Shown here: piece by piece, positions 1-5,895 of the stretch
How the letters are laid out: each line of letters starts with the position of its first letter
Position numbering within the stretch: the stretch's first letter is position 1
DNA from: Chloroflexota bacterium
Lineage (GTDB): Bacteria > Chloroflexota > Limnocylindria > P2-11E
DNA: 7,171 bases
Reading direction: 5' to 3'
Assembly: GCA_025350745.1 (NCBI GenBank)
Contig: JANXXG010000267.1
Location: forward strand, 1 to 7,171
Program-made: the position numbers and the translations under genes
The notes under the pieces: generated by a model
The model's input: the letters and a program-made list of their open reading frames with translations, nothing else
The model's database searches: none
Told to the model about the DNA's origin: nothing

Positions 1-23
1 CGCTCGCGGCGGCATTCCGGTGA
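1..23 (+). CDS. 3' end of an unidentified upstream gene (partial)
   Basis: One reading frame from the window edge gives the six residues LAAAFR and then TGA at 21-23. That TGA overlaps the GTG start of the next gene as GTGA, a four-base overlap typical of bacterial operons. The frame is too short to identify a product. The frame of the downstream gene is also open to the window edge, so that gene could instead begin further upstream and this reading would then be false. The overlap is the only support. Confidence 0.35.
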
Positions 24-703
24 TCGAGCTCCTCGCGCTCGCGCGCTCGCCGCGGCGCGGCGCGGCGGCGATCCTTGCCGACGGGCAGCTTCCCATCGCG
101 GTGGCGCTCGTCCTCGCGGCCACTGCGGTCGCCGCCGCCAACGCGGCGCGGTTCGCGGCAGATGTCCCGGTGGCCAGCATCCTCTATGGCGATACGCGCA
201 GCCCCGCGATCGTCGCGCTCATTGACGCGCTCGGCCGCGATCGCGCGGCGGTCATCGGCTATCTCATCGAGCAGGCGTGGACCGCGCTCATCGTCGTGAC
301 CGCATTCAGCCCGCTGTTCGTCTGGCTCCTTGGATCGACCGCAGTGCACGCCGCCGCACGGATCGACGGCGCTCGCCGACCGCTCCGTCCGATGCTCATC
401 TTTTTCGGCTATGCGACCGCACTCACGAGGATCCCGGCCGATGGTGCCGCCGCGCTGCTCGGCAGCGGCCAGAGCGCCGGCGCGCCACTCGCACAGCTCA
501 TTGGTACGGTCTGTCTGGCGTGGCTCGCGGTCATGGTCTGGCGCGCGATCGAGCGCCACTACGCGCTCCCGCCCGGGCGCGCCGCGATCGTGTTCCTCAT
601 CGCGGTCGTGCTGTTCTACCTCGTGCCGCTCGCGTTGATCCTCACCGCCGGGATCGCGATCCTCATCGCCGCGATCGCCCTGGACTACGTGCCGGGGCTT
701 TAG
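20..703 (+). CDS. Yip1-like polytopic membrane protein
   Basis: A 227-residue integral membrane protein. It opens with a short amphipathic stretch containing SPRRGAAAILADG, followed by hydrophobic segments at about residues 24-42, 84-108, 123-137, 157-176 and a long double segment at 187-222. This order (short N-terminal tail with ARSPRR, a first helix, a polar loop, then a helix cluster with a conserved 'FGYA'-type turn, here IFFGYATAL at 127-135) is what bacterial Yip1-domain proteins look like. Their biochemical role is not established. GTG at 20 is preferred because of the GTGA overlap with the preceding frame, although the frame is open to position 2. It ends seven bases before the stop of the convergent ParB-like gene. 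The domain call is by pattern and the membrane call is firm. Confidence 0.72.
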   Translation: MIELLALARSPRRGAAAILADGQLPIAVALVLAATAVAAANAARFAADVPVASILYGDTRSPAIVALIDALGRDRAAVIGYLIEQAWTALIVVTAFSPLFVWLLGSTAVHAAARIDGARRPLRPMLIFFGYATALTRIPADGAAALLGSGQSAGAPLAQLIGTVCLAWLAVMVWRAIERHYALPPGRAAIVFLIAVVLFYLVPLALILTAGIAILIAAIALDYVPGL

Positions 704-710
704 TCGGGCC

Positions 711-1739
711 CTAGCCTTCGTCCGAGCTGACGGCCGCGACGAGGGCGAGATCGCCGGCCCGGACCGACTTCGGATCGAACTTGCGAACGCTTGCCGCCAT
801 CTTCCCGAGGGCCTCGGCCATCGACATCGGCGGCGGCGCGCCTCGCTTCTGCGGGATCCAGCGCACCGGATTGCAACGCGCGACGACGACCGCGCGGAGG
901 TACGGGCTCTTGAAGCCCATCTCCTGCAGCGTCTTCACGTGCGCGGCGACGCGGTCATCGATGTCGAGCAGCCGCCGGCCCCACTGGTCGCGCTGACGCA
1001 GCGCCGCGGGCAGCGTGCCATCGAGGAACACATCGATCCGGCGCAGCATGGACTGATACGAGGAGCCGGCGAACCGGCCGCGCTCCTCGTAGGCCGTGCC
1101 CAGCGTCAGGAAGTGCGCCGCTTCGAAGGCGACGGCATGATCCTTCTCCTTCGAGCGCGGCTGCTCCTTCGCGAGCGAGCGGGCCATCCGGATGACCTCC
1201 ATGCTGCGGTCGCGCAGGTTGTGGGCCTTCTCCGTGTTCAGCGGCAGGATCCGGTACGCGATCTGTGGATCCGCGACGACGAGCGCGGTCACGCTTCGCA
1301 GTCCGAGCTTCTTCGCCGCAGCGAGCCGATGACGGCCATTCGGTGAGGTGAAGCCATCCGTGCCCGCGACCGCGATCACCGGATCGAGGAACACGCCCAC
1401 GGCGCCGATCGCATCGGAGAGGCGGTCGGCGTGGACCTTCGAGAGATCGCGCTGGAATTCCGTGGCCTCGATCGAGCGAAGCGGCAGGCTGGCGAGGAGC
1501 AGCGGCGACCCGCCATACGGATCCCGGTATGCGGCGAGCGCGGCCCCGCCGGCCTTGGTCACCGACTTCACGAGCGCGGCCACCCGCTCGTCCCCGAGGT
1601 CGATGGCGCTCTCGAGCGCCTCAGGACCGCGTGGCGCAGCGGGGCCCCGCTTCTTTGTCGTGCGCTTGACGGTCTTGTTCTTCGCAGCGGCTCCGCCCCT
1701 GCCACCCCGGGTCGCGGTCGCTGTCTTCTTGGCGGGCAT
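711..1739 (-). CDS. Orphan ParB-like (ParB N-terminal domain) protein
   Basis: A 342-residue protein. Residues 1-37 form a basic Lys/Arg/Ala/Thr-rich tail resembling a histone H1 or HU extension. Residues 85-180 carry the ParB N-terminal fold: LPLRSIEATEFQRDLS at 85-100, then NGRHRLAAAKKLG at 134-146 in the place of the ParB GERR box, then LNTEKAHNLRDRS at 167-179 in the place of the ENxQR box. ParB proteins of this fold bind and hydrolyse CTP, and whether this one does is unknown. Residues 221-250 (GRFAGSSYQSMLRRIDVFLD and following) could be a helix-turn-helix or oligomerisation segment. No ParA lies nearby and no canonical parS site was recognised. A genomic ParB for chromosome segregation normally sits beside parA, so this is more likely a paralogue with a separate DNA-related role. 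ATG at 1739 is preceded by a -10-like TATCGT and no Shine-Dalgarno. Confidence 0.85.
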   Translation of the reverse strand: MPAKKTATATRGGRGGAAAKNKTVKRTTKKRGPAAPRGPEALESAIDLGDERVAALVKSVTKAGGAALAAYRDPYGGSPLLLASLPLRSIEATEFQRDLSKVHADRLSDAIGAVGVFLDPVIAVAGTDGFTSPNGRHRLAAAKKLGLRSVTALVVADPQIAYRILPLNTEKAHNLRDRSMEVIRMARSLAKEQPRSKEKDHAVAFEAAHFLTLGTAYEERGRFAGSSYQSMLRRIDVFLDGTLPAALRQRDQWGRRLLDIDDRVAAHVKTLQEMGFKSPYLRAVVVARCNPVRWIPQKRGAPPPMSMAEALGKMAASVRKFDPKSVRAGDLALVAAVSSDEG

Positions 1740-1752
1740 GCGCGGAACGATA
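1740..1752 (-). promoter_or_regulatory. Predicted leaderless promoter of the ParB-like gene
   Basis: Read on the minus strand, TATCGT (1752 to 1747) is followed by seven bases and then the ATG at 1739. With a usual -10 to start distance, transcription would begin at or next to the start codon, so little or no 5' leader is expected. There is no Shine-Dalgarno sequence, and no convincing -35 is visible. Its -35 region would fall inside the 5' end of the divergent synthetase gene. Confidence 0.5.
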
Positions 1753-1758
1753 CGTCGC

Positions 1759-1770
1759 TAGAGTCGGTGT
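1759..1770 (+). promoter_or_regulatory. Predicted leaderless promoter of the acyl-CoA synthetase gene
   Basis: TAGAGT at 1759-1764 fits the TANNNT core of a -10 element and lies six bases before the GTG start at 1771. The mRNA would therefore start at or within a base or two of the start codon. No Shine-Dalgarno precedes the GTG, and the in-frame TAG at 1759 excludes a longer N-terminus. No good -35 hexamer is seen. The corresponding region lies over the start codon of the divergent ParB-like gene. Confidence 0.5.
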
Positions 1771-3711
1771 GTGCCCGCAGCCTGGTCGCCGACGAAGCGC
1801 TACCTGGATCGCAGCCGCCTCAAGCGGTTCGCGACGGCCAACGGCATCACCGACTACGAGGCGCTCCTGACCTGGGCGACCGACGACCTTGAGCGTTTCT
1901 GGCGCGCGGTCGATGACGATCTCGGCCTCGTGTGGACCACGCCGTACACGCGGGCGATGGACTCCTCGAAGGGCATCCCGTGGACGACCTGGTGGACGGA
2001 TGGGCGCATGAATTACGTCGACACTGCGCTCCGGACCGATCGCGATCAGCAGCGGGCCGCCCTGGTCGCCGAGCACGAGGACGGCACGGTCGAGCGGCGC
2101 ACGTACGGCGAGCTGCGCGCAGATGTTGCGCGGTTCGCCGCGGGACTCCGGACCGTCGGTGTGAAGCAGGGGGACCGCGTCGGCATCTTCCTGCCGATGG
2201 GCGTCGAGTGCGTCGTCGCGGTCCTCGCTGTCGGCGCGATCGGCGGCGTGTACATCCCGATCTTCTCCGGCTACGGCGCCGAGGCGATCGCCGGGCGGCT
2301 GCGCGATTGCGACGCCTCGGTCCTCATCTGTGCCGATGGCTTCCACCGCCGCGGTTCGGTCGTCCCGATGAAGGAGACGGCCGATGCTGCCGTCGATGGG
2401 GCCCCGACGGTGACGACCGTCATCGTCGCCGAGCGTCTCGGCCGCGAATATCCGAAACGCGATCGCGACGTGGCATGGGCCGAGGTCGTCCGTCGCGGCG
2501 ATCTCCCGCTCGCGTCATGGCACGACACCTCCGCGGAGGACCCGTTCATGATCATCTACACCTCCGGGACGACGGGCCGACCGAAGGGCGCGGTCCACGT
2601 TCATGGTGGCTTCCCGGTGAAGGCGGCGCAGGATCTGGCCCATTGCATGGACGTGCAGGACAGCGATGTCGTGTTCTGGTTCACCGATATCGGCTGGATG
2701 ATGGGCCCCTGGCTGATTGCCGGCGGGCTGATGCTCGGCGCGACGATCGTGCTGTACGACGGCACGCCGGACTTTCCCGACGAGTCGCGGGTATGGTCGA
2801 TGGTCGAGCGGCACGCGGTGACGCATCTTGGGATCTCGCCGACCGCGATCCGCGGACTCATGCGTGCCGGCGAAGGGCCGGTGTTGAAGCACGACCGGTC
2901 GAGCCTGTTCGTCCTCGCGAGCACCGGCGAGCCGTGGAACCCGGATCCGTGGTGGTGGTACTTCCGAACCGTCGGCGACGGGCGCTGTCCGATCATCAAC
3001 TACTCCGGCGGCACCGAGATCGGCGGCGGCATCATCGGATGCACGACCTGGACCGACATCCAACCCGGCTCGTTCCGCGGACCGATCCCCGGGATGGCCG
3101 CGGACGTCGTCAACGATCAGGGCCACTCCGTGCGCGGGATGGTCGGCGAGCTCGTCATCCGCAAGCCGTGGCCCGGCATGACGCGTGGCTTCTGGAAGGA
3201 TCGCGAGCGCTACCTCGAGACCTACTGGGGACGTTGGTCGGACATCTGGGTGCACGGTGACTGGGCCCGCGTCGACGATGAGGGGTTCTGGTACATCGAG
3301 GGCCGCAGTGACGACACTCTGAAGATCGCCGGCAAGCGCGTCGGCCCCGCCGAGGTCGAGTCGGCGGCCGTTGCGAGCGGCGTCGTCAGCGAAGCGGCGG
3401 CCATCGGCGTGCCCGACGAGCTGAAGGGCGAGGCGATCGTGGTGTTCGCCATCCCGAAGCCGGGCGAGACAGTGGACGGCGCGCTCGAGCGAAGGGTCTC
3501 GGACAGCATCGCGGAGCAGCTGGGCAAGCCGCTCCGGCCCAAGGCGGTGCGGTTCGTCGGTCAGCTGCCCAAGACGCGCAACGGGAAGATCCTCCGGCGG
3601 CTCATCCGGGGGGCATACCTTGGCACAACGGAGCTTGGGGACACGTCCGCGCTCGAAGATCCAAAGACCCTCGACGAGATCCGGTCGATCGGGGTCGCGG
3701 GGACGAGTTGA
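1771..3711 (+). CDS. AMP-forming acyl-CoA synthetase (acetyl-CoA synthetase-like, altered acyl pocket)
   Basis: A 646-residue ANL-superfamily enzyme that converts a carboxylate, ATP and CoA to acyl-CoA, AMP and PPi through an acyl-adenylate. An ACS N-terminal domain (about 25-90) precedes the adenylation core. The P-loop is YTSGTTGRPKG at 263-273, the A5 motif is NYSGGTEIGGG at 410-420, and HGDW at 495-498 holds the ribose-binding Asp497. GRSDD at 511-515 includes the hinge Asp514, and AGKR follows at 520-523. PKTRNGKILRR carries catalytic Lys606, the lysine that protein acetyltransferases inactivate in Acs. Length and motif spacing track bacterial Acs (about 650 residues) closely. The A5 motif lacks the WWQTE sequence of true acetyl-CoA synthetase: the acetate-limiting tryptophan is Gly413. 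I therefore expect a substrate larger than acetate, such as propionate, a branched or medium-chain acid, or a hydroxy acid. Nearby thioesterase and dehydrogenase genes fit acyl-CoA catabolism. GTG at 1771 is the first start after an in-frame stop. Confidence 0.9.
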   Translation: MPAAWSPTKRYLDRSRLKRFATANGITDYEALLTWATDDLERFWRAVDDDLGLVWTTPYTRAMDSSKGIPWTTWWTDGRMNYVDTALRTDRDQQRAALVAEHEDGTVERRTYGELRADVARFAAGLRTVGVKQGDRVGIFLPMGVECVVAVLAVGAIGGVYIPIFSGYGAEAIAGRLRDCDASVLICADGFHRRGSVVPMKETADAAVDGAPTVTTVIVAERLGREYPKRDRDVAWAEVVRRGDLPLASWHDTSAEDPFMIIYTSGTTGRPKGAVHVHGGFPVKAAQDLAHCMDVQDSDVVFWFTDIGWMMGPWLIAGGLMLGATIVLYDGTPDFPDESRVWSMVERHAVTHLGISPTAIRGLMRAGEGPVLKHDRSSLFVLASTGEPWNPDPWWWYFRTVGDGRCPIINYSGGTEIGGGIIGCTTWTDIQPGSFRGPIPGMAADVVNDQGHSVRGMVGELVIRKPWPGMTRGFWKDRERYLETYWGRWSDIWVHGDWARVDDEGFWYIEGRSDDTLKIAGKRVGPAEVESAAVASGVVSEAAAIGVPDELKGEAIVVFAIPKPGETVDGALERRVSDSIAEQLGKPLRPKAVRFVGQLPKTRNGKILRRLIRGAYLGTTELGDTSALEDPKTLDEIRSIGVAGTS

Positions 3712-3723
3712 ATGGGTGGGCGC

Positions 3724-4161
3724 TCACGGGCAACGGAACTGGTCCGCGGAAACGAAGCCGTAGCCGATGAAGATGACCCCGGCGGTCGCGACGATCGCGG
3801 CGGGGATGACGAGCAAGAGCGTGGACCGGAGCCTGCGCGATCGCGGAAGGCGGAATGCCCCTGCGATCGCGAGCGGCGCGAACAACGCCGGGATCGAGAC
3901 CGTCGCGAGAAAGAGCGTCGCGGCGCTGATCGACACGGTCACGCCGAGTGCGCGGCGGGTGTCGTCGTCCCCCATCGAGGCGCGCAGCAGGAGTATGGCG
4001 TCGACGAGGCCGATGGCGACGAGCGCGATGACATCGCCGCGAGTGAAGTACTTGGGCGCGCATCCCAGATTCGCGCTGATGATGAGCGCGACAAAGCCCA
4101 GGCACAGCAGGCCCACGAGCTGCTGCACGACGATGAGAAGCCGCGGCTCACGGTTCGTCAT
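3724..4161 (-). CDS. Small four-helix membrane protein of unknown function
   Basis: I do not recognise a family. The 145-residue product has four hydrophobic segments, at about 8-30, 43-61, 75-103 and 113-135. They are separated by a short loop with NLGCAPKYFTRGD, an acidic loop SMGDDDTRR (62-70) and a basic loop RLPRSRRLRS (104-113). The charge pattern would put the basic loop, and hence both termini, in the cytoplasm. Two cysteines lie at or near membrane edges (Cys34 and Cys144), plus Cys20 in helix 1. The minus-strand reading is preferred over the overlapping plus-strand frames because only it gives coherent membrane helices. It ends 12 bp from the stop of the convergent synthetase and is divergent from the thioesterase. 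No Shine-Dalgarno is visible upstream of its ATG. Confidence 0.75.
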   Translation of the reverse strand: MTNREPRLLIVVQQLVGLLCLGFVALIISANLGCAPKYFTRGDVIALVAIGLVDAILLLRASMGDDDTRRALGVTVSISAATLFLATVSIPALFAPLAIAGAFRLPRSRRLRSTLLLVIPAAIVATAGVIFIGYGFVSADQFRCP

Positions 4162-4176
4162 GCCGCAATGAGACTA
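4162..4176 (-). promoter_or_regulatory. Predicted short-leader promoter of the small membrane protein gene
   Basis: On the minus strand, TAGTCT (4176 to 4171) stands nine bases before the ATG at 4161, so transcription would start within a few bases of the start codon. No Shine-Dalgarno is present in the nine bases between. No clear -35 is seen. Confidence 0.4.
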
Positions 4177-4189
4177 CCGGCAGAGTTGT

Positions 4190-4202
4190 TAGCCTCGCCA
4201 CG
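4190..4202 (+). promoter_or_regulatory. Predicted leaderless promoter of the thioesterase-dehydrogenase operon
   Basis: TAGCCT at 4190-4195 is followed by seven bases and the GTG start at 4203. This is the same TANNNT-plus-seven arrangement as in front of the ParB-like gene. No Shine-Dalgarno is present, so a leaderless transcript is predicted. A TTG at 4186-4188 is too close to the hexamer to act as a -35. Confidence 0.45.
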
Positions 4203-4631
4203 GTGACCGCTGCAGCGACCGAATACCCCTTCGCCCACCGGCAGCGCGTCCGTTTCGGCGAGACCGACATGCAAGGGGTCGTCTACTACGCGAATTACCT
4301 CCTCTTCGCGGAGGTCGGGCGTGTCGCCTACCTCCGCGAGCTCGGGATCGACTACGCCCGCGATCTCATCGCGAACGGCGTCGACTTCACCATCGGAGAG
4401 GCCAGCGTGCGGTATCAGGCACCACTCCGCTTCGACGATGAGTACGACATCCGGGTTCGGGTGGGGGAGATCCGCGGCTCTTCGTGGGTCTTCGAGTACG
4501 CCTTCGATCGGGCCGACGGGCAGCGCTGCGCGATCGGCTCGACGGTGCAGGTGATCATCGACCCGACCACCGCCCGGGCCGCGCGCATCCCAGCCGACCT
4601 CCGCGCTGCGCTCGAGGCCGGACGGCCCTGA
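4203..4631 (+). CDS. Acyl-CoA thioesterase, 4HBT/YbgC hotdog family
   Basis: A 142-residue hotdog-fold thioesterase expected to hydrolyse acyl-CoA to free acid and CoA in the cytoplasm. The family signature is at the N-terminus: VRFGETDMQGVVYYANYLLF (16-35). Asp22 occupies the place of the catalytic Asp of YbgC and of 4-hydroxybenzoyl-CoA thioesterase. The Gly25, Tyr29 and Asn31 positions are also kept, followed by the long central helix EVGRVAYLRELG. The length is normal for the family (about 130-145). Its stop TGA shares one base with the ATG of the acyl-CoA dehydrogenase (TGATG), so the two are almost certainly co-transcribed and translationally coupled. YbgC itself belongs to the tol-pal cluster, which is absent here. 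The neighbours point to acyl-CoA catabolism instead. The substrate cannot be read from the sequence. Confidence 0.9.
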   Translation: MTAAATEYPFAHRQRVRFGETDMQGVVYYANYLLFAEVGRVAYLRELGIDYARDLIANGVDFTIGEASVRYQAPLRFDDEYDIRVRVGEIRGSSWVFEYAFDRADGQRCAIGSTVQVIIDPTTARAARIPADLRAALEAGRP

Positions 4632-5776
4632 TGGACTTCACTCTTCCCGAGGAGCTGCTCCTCCTCCAGCGCAGCGTCCGGGCATTCGTGGAGGAGAAGC
4701 TGCTGCCGCATGCGGAGACGATCGAGAAGACCGACGCGATCCCGCGTGCGGTCATCGACGCGATGGCCGGGATGGGTCTCTTTGGGATCGGCTTCCCCGA
4801 AGAGGTAGGGGGGCAGGGCTTCGGGAAGCTGGGGTACTGCGTCGCGGTGGAGCAGCTTGCACGCGCGAACGCGTCGCTGTGGAACGTGATCGGCGGATCC
4901 GCGGGCCTCTGCGGCACGGCGATCGACATTGGTGGCCTGGACGGGCTGCGGTCCCGGTACCTGCCGGACCTGCTGTCGGCGAAGAAGATCGGTGCCTACG
5001 GTCTCTCGGAGCCCGGCGCCGGAAGCGACGCGGGCGGATTGAAGACCACCGCGCGCCGCGACGGTGACGGCTACGTGATCGATGGAGCGAAGACGTTCAT
5101 CACGAACGCGCCGATCGCGGATCTCTTCACCGTGTTCGCGACCTTGGACCGCGCGGCCGGCTCGAAGGCGATCACCGCGTTCGTCGTCGAGCGCGACACG
5201 CCCGGTCTCGAGATCGGCCCGAACGACGAGAAGATGGGCCTCCACGGATCGACGACCGCGCAGCTCTCCTTCCACGAGATGCGCGTGCCCGCGGATCGGC
5301 GCATCGGCGCGGACGGCGATGGCTTCAAGATCGCGCTGCGCACGCTGGACCTCGGCCGGCTCGGGCTGGCCGCCCATGCCGTCGGCGCGGCGCAGCACCT
5401 GCTCGAAGCCTCGGTCGCATACGCCAAAGCCCGGGTCCAGTTCGGGAAGCCGATCGCGGTCCACCAGGCCATCCAGTGGCTGCTCGCCGATGCCGCCGTC
5501 GGCATCCACGGCGCGAGGCTGATGGTCTACGACGCCGCCTCCCGCGCCGACCGCGGCGAGCGCATCACCGATCGCGCGGCAATGACGAAGCTCTACGCCA
5601 CCGAGCTGCTCGGCCGGGTCGCTGACGCGGCGGTGCAGGTCCACGGTGGCATGGGCTACATGCGCGAGCTCTGGATCGAACGGGCGTACCGGGATGCCCG
5701 GATCTACCGGATCTACGAGGGCACGAGCGAGATCCAGCGGGTCGTGATCGCCGCCGGGCTGCTTGCCGACGCCTGA
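4631..5776 (+). CDS. Acyl-CoA dehydrogenase (short/medium-chain type)
   Basis: A 381-residue FAD flavoprotein that oxidises an acyl-CoA to the trans-2-enoyl-CoA and passes electrons to electron-transfer flavoprotein. It has the usual three parts: the all-alpha N-terminal domain (1-115), the beta-domain with the family signature YGLSEPGAGSDAGG at 123-136, and the C-terminal helical domain (225-375). The latter contains QVHGGMGY and ends in RIYEGTSEIQR. Glu363 in YEGTSE is at the position of the catalytic base of short- and medium-chain dehydrogenases, rather than the relocated base of isovaleryl- or long-chain enzymes. ATG at 4631 is chosen because MDFTLPEE is the classic N-terminus. The frame stays open 49 codons upstream, but that part is arginine- and proline-rich and overlaps the thioesterase. 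It is the second gene of the operon. Chain-length preference cannot be judged. Confidence 0.95.
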   Translation: MDFTLPEELLLLQRSVRAFVEEKLLPHAETIEKTDAIPRAVIDAMAGMGLFGIGFPEEVGGQGFGKLGYCVAVEQLARANASLWNVIGGSAGLCGTAIDIGGLDGLRSRYLPDLLSAKKIGAYGLSEPGAGSDAGGLKTTARRDGDGYVIDGAKTFITNAPIADLFTVFATLDRAAGSKAITAFVVERDTPGLEIGPNDEKMGLHGSTTAQLSFHEMRVPADRRIGADGDGFKIALRTLDLGRLGLAAHAVGAAQHLLEASVAYAKARVQFGKPIAVHQAIQWLLADAAVGIHGARLMVYDAASRADRGERITDRAAMTKLYATELLGRVADAAVQVHGGMGYMRELWIERAYRDARIYRIYEGTSEIQRVVIAAGLLADA

Positions 5777-5803
5777 GCGGCTGGACGGGTTCCGGACGGC
5801 CGC
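5777..5803 (+). terminator. Possible hairpin terminator after the dehydrogenase
   Basis: Directly after the dehydrogenase stop, GCGGCTG (5777-5783) pairs with CGGCCGC (5797-5803), with one G-U pair. Above a GA/GA internal mismatch, a second stem CGG/CCG (5786-5788 with 5792-5794) closes a GTT loop. It is a strong hairpin in the right place, but no T-run follows: the next bases are ATCCCCCC. It may be a U-tract-less terminator or an mRNA 3' end stabiliser. Confidence 0.35.
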
Positions 5804-5824
5804 ATCCCCCCGGATGGCTCCGAC

Positions 5825-5895
5825 TGTGGATAAGCGACCGAATTCGGTGGATAAAGCCCCCTTTGGATGCCAAGAGAGGCGTTTCCTGTGGAGAA
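5825..5895 (-). promoter_or_regulatory. Cluster of DnaA-box-like sites
   Basis: TGTGGATAA at 5825-5833 is the exact complement of the high-affinity DnaA box TTATCCACA. GGTGGATAA at 5846-5854 and TGTGGAGAA at 5887-5895 each differ from it by one base. All three point the same way, starting 21 and 41 bp apart, which is close to whole helical turns. The first two also read as a direct repeat of GTGGATAA around the palindrome CCGAATTCGG (5838-5847). The sites lie over the presumed promoter and start of the next gene, so DnaA-responsive control or DnaA titration is possible. There is no dnaA or dnaN here to support an origin. A binding site for another regulator is the main alternative. Confidence 0.4.

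Noticed and set aside
704..714. GGGCCC palindrome between the convergent Yip1-like and ParB-like genes as a terminator
   Set aside because: It is only six bases with no loop or T-run, which is common in GC-rich DNA.
1621..2346. Minus-strand frame of 241 codons bridging the ParB-like and synthetase genes
   Set aside because: It runs through the divergent promoter region and two recognised genes, with no recognisable domain and shadow-type composition.
1932..3260. Open frame of 442 codons on the plus strand inside the synthetase gene
   Set aside because: It is a shifted frame of a gene with complete synthetase motifs, and its product is low-complexity and arginine-rich.
3712..4206. Plus-strand frame of 164 codons starting just after the synthetase stop
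   Set aside because: It is extremely rich in Arg, Asp and Glu with no fold pattern. The opposite strand gives a coherent four-helix membrane protein. Position alone (ATG directly after TGA) made it worth a look.
5698..5717. Tandem repeat CGGATCTAC within the dehydrogenase gene
   Set aside because: It simply encodes the conserved RIYRIYEG segment with the preferred codons, so it is not an independent repeat element.
5777..5895. Chromosomal replication origin
   Set aside because: DnaA-like boxes are present, but there is no dnaA, dnaN, gyrB or similar neighbour and no AT-rich unwinding stretch. The gap is also too small.
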